From the NCBI GenBank assembly GCA_963930645.1, contig OZ005662.1, positions 76,775,841 through 76,839,840 of the forward strand: a stretch of DNA of 64,000 nt, written 5' to 3'. Of the stretch, positions 48,076 to 57,738 are shown piece after piece. Numbering within the stretch: the stretch's first letter is position 1; every line of letters starts with the position of its first letter. Source of the stretch: Salticus scenicus (taxonomy: Eukaryota > Arthropoda > Arachnida > Araneae > Salticidae). A program made the position numbers and the translations under genes. The notes below the pieces were generated by a model. The model saw only the letters and a program-made list of their open reading frames with translations, did no database searches and was not told the DNA's origin.

Positions 48076-48701
48076 GAGTGGAGTCACTCCAGATTTTTTT
48101 TCTGTCGAAAAAATAATGATAATTTTTTTGGCAACAATTAAATTAAGGATTAAAATTAAATATTTTAAATAAATGTAATTTTTATTGTTCACGTTTTTTT
48201 TTTTTTTTTTTTTTTTTTCTGTCGAAAGAATAATGATAATTTTTTTATTAAAATTAAATGGCCAATTTATCAGTAATTAGAAGGTTTTTATTTTAACATT
48301 TTAATTAATTAAAAGAAAACTAAAACAAAATTCGAAAATCGGGCTTCGAGGTGCATCAGCAGAGGTCATTACGAACCACCATGCAAATTTTTGTAGCTCA
48401 GCCATCAGCCGTTTTCTTAAAAAGCTCTGGAAATACATACACAATGACACACACAAACATCTTATTTTATTATATGTATAGATAGATAGATCGTTCACGT
48501 TTAGATAAATGTATTTATTTTCTTGTTGGAAAAAAATAAATAAACTCGACAACAATTAAATTATGGATAATTAAATTTAATTTTGGCAACAATTAAATTA
48601 TGGTTAAAATTTTAATGGCTAATTTTTTGCTATTATTAGTTTACAAAATTGCTATTTTATGCATAAAAATAACAAAAAAAAGTTTTTTTTCGGAATAAAA
48701 G

Positions 48702-48828
48702 GCAGCCAACTTTCTAAGTTAGGGTATAAGCTATCTCCATAACAAATTTTATCGAAATCCATCGAGCAGTTTTAGCGTGAAACTCAGTCAAATAAACGGA
48801 CATTCACATTTATAATATATATAAGATA
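48702..48828 (+). mobile_element. LINE 3'-tail-like fragment (RTE-type)
   Basis: CCATCGAGCAGTTTTAGCGTG followed by AAATAAACGGACATTCACAT and TTATAATATATATAAG resembles the common 3' tail of RTE-clade LINEs (a 'cgaaatCGGTTCAGCCGTTT...ACAAACA...TTTATAATATTAGTA' pattern). Only about 125 bp is present. There is no reverse transcriptase nearby. Confidence 0.4.
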
Positions 48829-49038
48829 ATTTTTTTAATCAGATATGCAGAAAATCGATAAAACAAACTAGCTTTAAACATTGCTTATAATTTGTGTTCA
48901 CATGTAGGTTTATTTCTAGTATTTAAATTAATTGAATCCCTAAAATTTACTCGTTTAGCATTTAACTTCTCGGTGTGTACGTAAAAATGTTCCTTTTTTT
49001 TTTTTTTTTTTTTTTTTTTAAGAGGAAAAAAAAGCGAA
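48829..49038. other. AT-rich upstream flank of a transposase pseudogene
   Basis: It ends in a 27-bp poly-T (48993-49019). I could not find an inverted repeat matching the region downstream of 50459. Confidence 0.35.
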
Positions 49039-50274
49039 ATGTCTGGAAAAGGTAGAACTATTCATTCAAATGAAAGAAAAGTGGTCCATAAAGTTCTAGA
49101 GTTTTTTGAGAAGGAGGCAGCTTCTGGAAAACTATGTATTCCTATTCAGCAGGCTCATAAGAGCTGCTGCAACTGGTGTATCGATAAGAACTATTGCACG
49201 AATAAAGCAGGAAGCTAACATTTCGCCTATTCTGTCGACTCCCGGAAAAATAAGAAGACTTAATCGAAAACGGAATGTGGTTTTAAGTGTAGACGATTTT
49301 GATTTATGTGTTATTCGGCAAACGGTCAACGAATTTTATGCAAACAACAAATTTCCTTCTTTAACAACTTTGTTGCCTGTTATAAAAGAAAAAATCCATT
49401 TTCCTTGGAAAAAAGAAACGTTACGTAAGCTTTTGCACAAAATTGGATTTCGGTGGAAGCGTAATACAGATAAACGATTCATCACTATGGAAAGACTAGG
49501 GAGCCTTTATATTAACCAGACATTATACGGTGGCGTTTCAGGTATTTGCGTGACATAAAAAAGTTCAGAGAGAAAAACCGAGTAATTATTTATTTGGATG
49601 AAACCTGGATTGATAGCAATTTGTGTTTCGGAAAATGTTGGCAAATGGAAAAAATTACAGCTTTAACCAAAAAAGGTGCTGGGAATAGATTAATAGTTGT
49701 GCATGCTGGTAACAAGGATGGCTTTATAGCAGGAGCAAGTTTGGTTTTTAAATCTGGTTCTTCTTCAGACGATTACCACGGACAAATGAATTTTGATAAT
49801 TTTTCAAAATGGTTAAAAGAGAAACTGATACCTAATATTCCACCAAATAGTGTGATCTGTATGGACAATGCCCCTTACCATACCAAAGTTTTAAATTTAA
49901 AACTATCGAAGTATGCCACTAAAAAGCAGCTGACTGAATGGTTAGAGAGCAAAAAAATTGCACATAATCTTCAAATGAGGAAAACTGAACTTTTTGAATT
50001 AGTTGAGGCGAATGCCCCCCCCTCCCCCCAACAAAAAAATACTGTATTGATGAACTTTTGAAGGAAAAAGGCCATGATGTGCTACGAATACCCCCTTATC
50101 ACTGTGATCTCAATGCCATAGAACTATCTTGGGCTGACACCAAAAGCTATGTGCGACCAAAAAATGTTAGCACTGATCTAAACTTAACATCATTAAAAAC
50201 TTTAACAACTGAAGCATTTGGCAGCATTTCCAAAGAACAATGGGTAAAATATACAGAACATGTCATCATAACTG

Positions 50275-50306
<32 letters not shown>

Positions 50307-50459
50307 TGGAAACTCCACAATTTAGTCGAAGAAACTATTGAACGAATAAATTTCGTGGTAGGCACTGGCTCATCAGAAGATGAATCTGAATCAACTGCAG
50401 AATCTGATTTTGAGGATTGGAAGAGTGATTCCTCTTTAAGTGAATTTGAAATGTTATAG
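49039..50459 (+). pseudogene. DDE transposase (Tc1/mariner-IS630 superfamily) with long D-E spacing, frameshifted
   Basis: Reading starts at ATG 49039 (MSGKGRTIHSNERK). The frame changes near 49150, between 49500 and 49540, and near 50030. The last change is in a stretch of C and A homopolymers, so assembly error is possible there. The order is a basic helix-turn-helix-like region (GVSIRTIARIKQEA), the first Asp in VIIYLDETWIDSN, the second in VICMDNAPYH, and the Glu in YHCDLNAIELSWADTK. About 85 residues separate the second Asp from the Glu, against 34 in Tc1. The extra part contains KKQLTEWLESKKI and ELFELVE, resembling a small SAP-type helix pair. A poly-A tract (50275-50303) encodes a lysine run, and the C-terminus is acidic (SSEDESESTAESDFEDW). 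All three catalytic residues remain. No terminal repeats were found. Confidence 0.8.
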
Positions 50460-51254
50460 GTATTAAGGACAGGGACGAAGCAAGCGCAGCATCCCCCCCC
50501 CCTCCCCTTTAAGTTTAAAAAATGTAATCCAGTCGGCCTATCTACAATAACAATAATTGAGTTTTAAGTTTTCTACAATTTAAAATACTAAAGCAAATTT
50601 TAAATATTTTGATCCTATAGTATGGTGACCATATATCCTCGAAATTTGAGGACTGTCCCCGAATTCTGACTTTTTTTAATGTTTTGTCCCCAAAATTTCT
50701 TTGTCTGTTTGGAACACTAAATGTCCTCAAGTTTAAATATTTGTATCCATTTCTCTCAAAAATCGTGGTCAAATTCACAAATAATTGCATAAGTTTGGAA
50801 ATTATTAAAACTGGGACGTAAACACAATCATATTTCATGTGCTCATTAGCATATGAATATTACTATCTTACCAGATTTATAGGAAGGGAAAAATAAAATT
50901 TGTTTAATGAAATGCGGCAAAAAATATCAGTTATATATATATATACACGCCAGTTTTACAATGGTTGGACATTTATTGTAATCGAAAATATAATTGAATA
51001 TTTTGAAAGCGACATTATAATTTAAAAAATAATAATAATAATAAGCCACCGTACTAAAATAAATCCTGCTTTTGCCAGAATTTCTCAAAACCTTTCTCTT
51101 TTTAGGACTGAGGGCCTATTAGTCTCAATCTGGGATTTTTGCGTTGTCGTTTTCGATAGTTGGACATTTGTCGAAATCTAAAATTTATCGAAAATATAAT
51201 TGAATAATTTGAAAGCGATGTTATAATTTGAAAAAGAAAAAAAAAAAAAAACTA
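50460..51254. other. Non-coding stretch with repeat fragments
   Basis: It has a C-rich run (50492-50506), a fragment starting ATGGTGACCATATATCC (50630) that looks like one end of a dispersed element, and a copy of the GCCAGTTTTAC(A/G)ATGGTTGG block (50950) also present near 21100 and 43727. Confidence 0.45.
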
Positions 51255-51660
51255 TTAGGTCGATTCATAAATAATTTCCGATGCAGTTTAGTTAAAATTT
51301 ACACCAGAAACATTATACAACGAATATAAGGCTTTACAGATAGGCTCCTCCCCCCTGCATTCATCATGTGTGTTTGGGCGTTACTTGCATTGGCCCAATG
51401 GTCAAAGCATGCATACTGCAAATATTAATAAAATTCTTGGAAGGTGTGGAATTTTGCATGTTGGGTTTGTTTTTAACCAATCAGAATAACGATCACCTTT
51501 TATTTTAATGGAATTATACAAATATTTGAAAATATTAGCTCTCAGCAGTCACTGGCATGTGCCATCTGTTTAGTATAAAATATGTGGTTCAGTTATTCTA
51601 ACAATTGTTTTGTCGGGTGTATGTTTGATTAAACTGTTGCTCCAAAATCCTAAAATATAA

Positions 51661-52716
51661 ATGAAAAAGTGCATATTCGTTATGTGATGCTTTAGGAATT
51701 CAGACAAGACAATAGTGCTAAAGCGACTGCTGAAAAAATATGCAGTGTATATGGTGAAGGAATAATAACTGATCGGACAGTTAGATATTGGTTTACAAAA
51801 TTCCGCTCTGGAAATACGATTTTAAAAGACGAACTGAGGACAGGACGTCCTTCCGACTTTGGTGGCAACCTTGTAAAGGCTATATTGGAACAAAATCCAC
51901 GCCAATCAACTAGAGACATAGCAGAAAAGTTGAAGCACCTCAATCAATTATTTTCCGCCACCTGAAGAAATTAGGAAAGTTAAGCAAATTAGGAGTATGG
52001 GTATCACGCAATCTCAGTGAACAGAATAAAAAAGATCGCCTGTCTGTCGCTACAAGTCTTCTCTCACGAGAATAAAACGAGCCTTTTTTAGATAGGATAA
52101 TAACTGGCGAAGAAAAATGGATTACTTATGAGAATATCATCCGTAAAAGACAGTGGCTTGATAAGGAACTAAAACCCTTACCTGATTCGAAAGCTGACAT
52201 CCATGGAAAAAAGATTTCATTGTGTGTATGGTGGGATTGTCGAGGACTAATCCATCACGAGTTATTAAAGTCAAATTTAACAATTACTGCACACATATAT
52301 GCTCAGCATATATGTTATGAAAACTGCAAAGAGTGACAGAGAAACTTTATGAAAAAGTCCTACACTCGCCAAGAGCAAAAACGTCATTCTTTTACATGAT
52401 AATACAATACCACATACAGCAAGGGTGACTCAAGAAAAATTTCTAGAGCTCGGATGGTCTGTTTTACCGCACCCACCTTATTCCCCAGACCTTGCCCTGA
52501 CATATTGTCACCTTTTCTGATTCCTACAAAACTTTTTGAAAGGAAAAACTTTCAAATCTGAAGAACGAGTCAGACAGGCTGTCGCAAATTTCTTTCAGTC
52601 GAAACCAACCACATTTTTCCAAAGAAGGAATATAAAAGCTGCCAAGAAGATGGGAGAACGTCATACATAATAACGGTGAATACATAATAAATCGATATAA
52701 TTTGGTAACTAAATGA
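51661..52716 (+). pseudogene. mariner transposase pseudogene with catalytic residues lost
   Basis: About 350 codons, the usual mariner length, with an early in-frame TAG near 51693 and several frameshifts. The helix-turn-helix part is clear (ATAEKICSVYGEG, TVRYWFTKFRSG, GRPSDFGGN). The catalytic core is ITGEEKWITY, LLHDNTIPH and PPYSPDLALTYCHLF. In mariners the first and third acids are Asp in TGDEKW and in the residue before YHLF. Here the first is Glu and the third is Tyr, so the DD34D triad keeps only the middle Asp. The end (RWENVIHNNGEY) runs to TGA at 52716. It is dead beyond its frameshifts. Confidence 0.9.
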
Positions 52717-52742
52717 AAGCAAAATAAATGCGTGCTATAAAC

Positions 52743-52939
52743 CATAGCTGCCAATATTTTAATTTATTCCGGAGTATTTTTAGCTCCGCTTTTATTTCGT
52801 ACCACTTATTTTTTAAAAGTATTTTTTTGTTATTACATCAAAGTTATATAATGGAGAAAATTTTTCTATAAATAAAGTGGTGCGAATTAAAGGCGGGGCT
52901 AAAAGTACTCCGGAATAAATTAAAATATTAGCAGCTGTG
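52743..52939. mobile_element. 197-bp MITE nested in mariner, 6-bp TSD
   Basis: The ends CATAGCTGCCAATATTTTAA and (inverse of right) CACAGCTGCTAATATTTTAA enclose GGAGTATTTTTAGCTCCGC / GGCGGGGCTAAAAGTACTCC. The flanks are ATAAAC (52737-52742, 52940-52945). It has the same length and ends as 31895-32091. Confidence 0.9.
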
Positions 52940-53116
52940 ATAAACAAAGGAAGTTATTTAGGACTCCACCTACAAAGACGTGACACGTTAAATGTGGGAG
53001 AGGCTTATTCTTCGGCAGGAAGTAACACCTAATATACATTATTATATTCGTTGTAGAATGTTATTGCTGTGTATTCTATTTTAAATGCATCTGAAATTAT
53101 TTATGAATCAACCTAA

Positions 53117-53763
53117 TAATAGTCCTCCGTCCTAAACTAAATTCTGCTTTTGCCAGAATTTCATCAAAATCTTTTTTATTATTATTATTATTATTGAAAG
53201 AAAAAGAAGAGAAAATTAATAATAATCAGTATCGTTACAAGCGATATCGAATAAGTTTTTTTTTTTTTTTTTTTTTTTAATAATTTTGAATTAGGAAATA
53301 AGAAGTGCGCGAGCAATATGAAATAAAAATAAGTAAAAAAATGAATTTAATGGTTTAATTTTTATATAAAACAAGATCGCGTGCTATCTTAAAAAGTAGA
53401 TGTAAAATTTAAAGTTTAATTTTTTTGGCAGCAATTATAAATTAAAATAAATAATTTAATGAAAGTTTAGAAGTTAGAATTTCTAATTTTATTATTTACG
53501 AATAAAATGTTGTCTAATGTTTGCAATTAAATTCTTTAAATAAATCTGTTTGTCGATCACAAAGTGACTGTATTACAAAAGAAGCCATTCTACTTTCATG
53601 TTTTTAGCAATTGCTGAAATCTTATTAAAAAAAAAAAAAAAAAAAAAAAAAACATTCAACCTAGTCATCTATATTTTTTTCTTGAAAGAAAAAGAAAACA
53701 AAACAAAATTAATAATAATCAGTATCGAAAAAGTTAAAGGAGCCCGTTTTTTTAGACAAAAAC
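53117..53763. other. Repeat-derived flank, no gene
   Basis: It contains GAATTTCATCAAAATC and AATAATAATCAGTATCG blocks shared with 43850-43960 and 18450, a poly-T (53249-53278) and a poly-A (53625-53652). No gene is visible. Confidence 0.4.
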
Positions 53764-54087
53764 CATAGGATAATAATAAAGGAAGAAGGAGCACGCCAAT
53801 ACTCTAATGATTACAAACCCCTTCTAGTGAAATGCCAGCGAAAGCTACTTTTGCTCCTCTCAACCTTGAAGTAGGGCACCCATCCTCACAGAGCATTTAT
53901 CGCTGTTTGTTGTGGGTGCTGCCTCGCAGACTGATTGACAGAGAAACGAGACGATTCAAAAATCTCGCCAACAAGTCGCCAACCAATCAGATGGAAGCAC
54001 TGTTACAACCCTATACCCGGCATTCCTGGATTTTACAAACCGAAACCAAAACACGTACGCTCCTTCTTCCTTTATTATTATTCTATG
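53764..54087. mobile_element. 324-bp MITE, hAT-like, 8-bp TSD
   Basis: CATAGGATAATAATAAAGGA at the left and the inverse of the right end (CATAGAATAATAATAAAGGA) agree over 29 bp with one mismatch. ACAAAAAC is duplicated (53756-53763, 54088-54095). The interrupted sequence, TTTAGACAAAAA then ACATAAATTATTTTA, is continuous at 43975-43998. The interior is GC-richer than its surroundings (CCATCCTCACAGAGC...CCTCGCAGACTG) and resembles no other repeat here. The open frame 53832-54101 overruns the border and is not a gene. Confidence 0.9.
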
Positions 54088-54142
54088 ACAAAAACACATA
54101 AATTATTTTAATTTTTAATTGTTGCCAAAAAAGTTTAAGAGT

Positions 54143-54177
<35 letters not shown>

Positions 54178-55831
54178 AAATGAAAAGAAATTCACGCGTA
54201 AATATTAAAATTGATATAAAACTTTGTGAAAAATTAAACTTGCAGGGTAAAATTGAGATCTTTACAGCTCTAAATGTATTTTTTACATTGCTTTCAATAA
54301 CGATTGTAAAAAAAAATAAAAATATTAATGACATTTAGGTGGTTCAGTTAGGTAAATAAGTTTGGCGATTTCTTTCTTTCTTTTCTTTTTTTTACGTTAA
54401 TTTGAATTCTTTTATAAATCCCATCATTTATAGGATGGAAGTGCATCAAACAATTCTAAATACTTACAATATTAAGAAACCAATTTAGTTGAACTAGTGT
54501 GCATAGTGAGCGCTTTTGCGATGTTTTTTTCCCCATCGAACTATTTCAACCTCCATTGAATGGAATAGCCAATTAATATTTTACGAGATATTTAATTTAA
54601 GAAGCTTCATTCAAATTGCGGTAATGTTTATTCGCATTTTAGAAGTTGGCTGTCAAGAATATCAAGCACAAATTAAAAAAAAATAATTCTCAGAAACACG
54701 TTATGTCTATCTTGACAATGCAGTAAGCAGTGAACAAACTCATTATGGCTTCTCATTTTCTCCGTTACTAGCTGCACTCAATGTCTACATAATAAAGTAG
54801 CCCTCTTCGTAGAACCATGGCTGCCTCCGCTATTGAATCGTAGGAAGCCATCGTAGTACAGAGCCAAATTTAGAAGAAAGTGCTAGCTAAAAAAGACAGC
54901 GATATGGCTTTGCCCTAAACACCCTTCAACTTAAGCCATTAACACGACGATCAACCCACAGATCGATCAACCGTTTTATCAACCATTAGGTTAATTTAGT
55001 GCACAAAAAGGAAGAATCAAGAAATTTAAGTTAAGATAAAATTCATTCTGTAAAGTGGTGAAATAGAATATTTATTACGTAGAAAAATAATCTTCTGATA
55101 CTTATTTTACATTGTATAAATTCTTACTGACACATTTTCAAAACTCCAATATAAAACATTTTTCTAGTTACGTAGAGACGTCAATTTAGGAAAATAAAAA
55201 TTTACACTACGAAGTTATTGAAATAAATTAATTTTTTGAGAACTGGTTTTGTACCACAGAGAATTACTGTTTTAAACATCAGCTCTTGTCTTCGAATGAG
55301 AGATTCCTAACAAAGGACTAATGCCGCGATATTCATTACATGCTCCAAAAAGAAACATATAACTGAAAAAGATACTACAATTTAACGTGTAATTTGTTAT
55401 CTCGCAAACACAAATTTACAAGGAAAATTACGTGTTCATATATTTTTCTAAGCAAAATTCTGATGATTGACATGAATTCCTCGTAAATCTACATCATTTT
55501 GGAATTAACATCAACAACAACAACAATACTAAAACTATACAAATTTTTGCAAAAAAGGAAAAAAAGAAAAAGAGAGATAAAGAGAGATTAGAACAGGAGA
55601 TAGGCATCAACAGGTATCGCATTCTCGGCCTTTATTTTAAAGCTCTTTAGAGGATGAGAATTTTCTGCATTATTTACTGTCATCATTTTTATAGAAAATT
55701 CTCTATCGTCATTAACCGTAACGAATCTCTATCGAAATACCGTAAAAATTTCTCCATAAAAGCAAAAGTACCAAAAATTCAGAATTTTTTTAATTCTCTA
55801 AAGAGCCTTAAAAAAAGGCGGAGAATGCGAC

Positions 55832-57738
55832 GACACGACGAAACCAGAGAACCAGACCAGACGATATAGTTGTTACTATATTCAATCTGAAATCTCCCTT
55901 AGTGTACTCTGAAGCCCTTTTCATGGCTAATCTCTCGAAGTACACTAATCCACCATGGAGGTCACTAACCCTCAATACTACAATACCCCTGAATTTAAGG
56001 AGGCGATACAATATCCTACTGTTGAGGAGTTTAAAAAAAATCTTTGCAGCAACATCATCTATTCAATTGAAAATGAACGTTTCGATCTCATACAACCTTC
56101 TGACCTCTACCAAATGAAAGATGAGTTATACAGCAAAATCATCAAAACCAAATTCAAACTAATTGATGAAAGTGGAAATATTACTAAAGAAGGACCCCTA
56201 GAGTCCTTCACTATTTCCGAAATACACACAAGATATCCTGATTTTCCTGACTTCCGCCCTGGATACGGGACCATAGAATCCAGTGATTGGACCAGGACGG
56301 ATGACGTTATGGAGGACCAGCCTGCTGGGGAAAGTAATATAAATTCTGTTTCCTTTGATGTAAATTTCTCAGCCCCCCTCCCTACTAATTCTGAAACTAC
56401 CATTCCTGGTTCTAAACGAAAACTAACCCAAAATTCTGAATCGGCAAAAAATTCAAAAACCAAAATTCTCATTCCTACTAAAAACAAATTTGATCTACTT
56501 GAGGAAAAAATGCTTTTGGATGATTCTATCCCCCAACCCCCCACTAATCCCAAAACTGAAAAATCCGCGAGAAAGAATCCTCTCCCAGAAGGACGATTCA
56601 TTACAGTTCGTTGTGGTAACAAAACCCAACTCCTAAAAAATATTAGCAAGCCCCCCCATAACTGTAAATTCATTGCCACCCCTGCTGGCCACGATCTTAA
56701 AATTTTTCCTGAAACTGACGAAATGCACGATAAAATAATCTTTGCACTTAACGAAATGAAAGTCCAATTCTACACCATGGGTGATAGGAAAGTCCCACCT
56801 CTCAAGGCTGTCATCCGAGGGCTTCCCTTAGACACTAATATCCTTGACATAGAAGATGCCCTTACTTCCCTAGACTTCGATGTCATTAAAATTTCTCAAT
56901 TTACCAGTTTCAAAACCAAAGAAAAATTGCCCCTATTTCAAATTCAACTACCCAAAAACGATAAAAGTAAAGAGATTTTCCAATTGGATAAATTCCTATT
57001 TTTCCGCATTGTCGTGGAGAGCTACAAAACCCCCACACGTACTTTACAGTGCTTCAGATGCCAACAGCTATTTCATACAGCAAAAAATTGCCATATGAAA
57101 CCAAAGTGCATAAGATGTTCTGAAGAACATGACTCAAAAGAGTGCCCTTTGGGAAACAAAAAGGTTGAAAATCCGAAGTGCTGTAACTGCGGTGGAAATC
57201 ACCTAGCTCTTTTTCGAGGTTGCCCCATTTTTCCCGAAAATAAAAGAAAAACGTTCAATACTCGCCCTGTGAATTCTAAAATCAGCTACGCTAACCTTGT
57301 CACTCCCGCTAACCAATCCGAAATTTCCAAAGCCCACTACTTAGCCACTCCCCCTGACCAATCCGAAATTAGCAGTTCCCAAATACCTCAAACTTCTCAC
57401 TTTTCAGAATTAAGCCAAATTATTAATGAAATTAACACTGAACTAAATATTCCAAATTTATCATATCTAGTAATCAAACTTAAAAATGCCCTTAATTTAA
57501 TAAAAAGCACAGAAGATCGTGCCATTAAGATTTTAATCTTATTGCAAGCCCTCGGTGATTCTTCTCCTTGAGCTTATTTTCTTTACTTATTTACCAGGAA
57601 TGTTAAATTTTTTCCTTCCTCACTGGCTGGTTCTCCAGTCTTCTTCAGAATTTTACTCCGTTAGATTCCACTCTCATGTACTGGAGGATGCGTGACTCAG
57701 TCACAGGTGCCTCCAACTCATTCCATCCAAAGCTCCAA
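55832..57738 (+). mobile_element. Gag-only non-LTR-like retroelement, 1.9 kb, 14-bp TSD
   Basis: GCGGAGAATGCGAC is present on both sides (55818-55831 and 57739-57752). Outside it R continues, and the unoccupied R copies read GAGAATGCGACCCCTGCATC (10657). The insert starts GACACGACGAAACCAGAG and has 123 nt before ATG 55955. It has one intact ORF (Gag-like, 538 aa) and about 165 nt after the stop, ending AAAGCTCCAA with no poly-A. There are no LTRs or inverted ends and no reverse transcriptase. A 14-bp duplication suits target-primed reverse transcription, so it probably used a partner LINE's ORF2. Confidence 0.85.
55955..57571 (+). CDS. Gag-like ORF1 protein with PRE_C2HC-type region and three zinc knuckles
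   Basis: It has 538 codons from ATG 55955 to TGA 57571 without a break. Residues 1-250 are low in motifs, with a Lys-rich middle (KRKLTQNSESAKNSKTK). About 280-360 (from VIRGLPLDT) resembles the region before the zinc fingers in Jockey-clade ORF1 proteins (PRE_C2HC). Then come three knuckles: C366-C369-H374-C379 (CX2CX4HX4C), C385-C388-H392-C397 and C409-C412-H416-C423. The tail (about 480-530) could form helices. Such proteins bind the element RNA and chaperone it to the target. It is named from motifs alone. The ORF is intact in a window where every transposase is broken, which suggests a young insertion or selection on the protein. Confidence 0.85.
   Translation: MEVTNPQYYNTPEFKEAIQYPTVEEFKKNLCSNIIYSIENERFDLIQPSDLYQMKDELYSKIIKTKFKLIDESGNITKEGPLESFTISEIHTRYPDFPDFRPGYGTIESSDWTRTDDVMEDQPAGESNINSVSFDVNFSAPLPTNSETTIPGSKRKLTQNSESAKNSKTKILIPTKNKFDLLEEKMLLDDSIPQPPTNPKTEKSARKNPLPEGRFITVRCGNKTQLLKNISKPPHNCKFIATPAGHDLKIFPETDEMHDKIIFALNEMKVQFYTMGDRKVPPLKAVIRGLPLDTNILDIEDALTSLDFDVIKISQFTSFKTKEKLPLFQIQLPKNDKSKEIFQLDKFLFFRIVVESYKTPTRTLQCFRCQQLFHTAKNCHMKPKCIRCSEEHDSKECPLGNKKVENPKCCNCGGNHLALFRGCPIFPENKRKTFNTRPVNSKISYANLVTPANQSEISKAHYLATPPDQSEISSSQIPQTSHFSELSQIINEINTELNIPNLSYLVIKLKNALNLIKSTEDRAIKILILLQALGDSSP

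Larger units (their letters stand above)
45433..48482 (-). mobile_element. Complete non-autonomous Helitron, about 3.05 kb
   Basis: On the minus strand it starts TCTATACATATAATAAAATA at 48482, preceded by A. It ends GCGAGGCGGGCAAAGCCTG then CTAG at 45433, followed by T. Both ends are near-identical to 36701-39158, and the last ~600 bp align with it (for example GGCGACTTTTGAATTTTTGTC at 45959). The interior carries a different cargo: a repeat array with TACTTTCCGAACA ends (47042-48075) and a low-confidence THAP-like stretch near 46558. No replication protein is encoded. Confidence 0.8.
51255..53116 (+). mobile_element. mariner transposon with both inverted repeats, TA duplication
   Basis: The left end TTAGGTCGATTCATAAATAA (51255) and right end (inverse TTAGGTTGATTCATAAATAA, ending 53116) match over about 31 bp with three differences. 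TA flanks it on both sides (51253-51254, 53117-53118). Removing it restores the CTAATA...AGTCCTCCGT block seen in other copies of the surrounding repeat near 21211. It holds a dead transposase (51661-52716) and a nested MITE (52743-52939). Confidence 0.9.

Noticed and set aside
56107..56679. 190-aa minus-strand frame
   Set aside because: It is antisense to the Gag-like ORF and has no motif.
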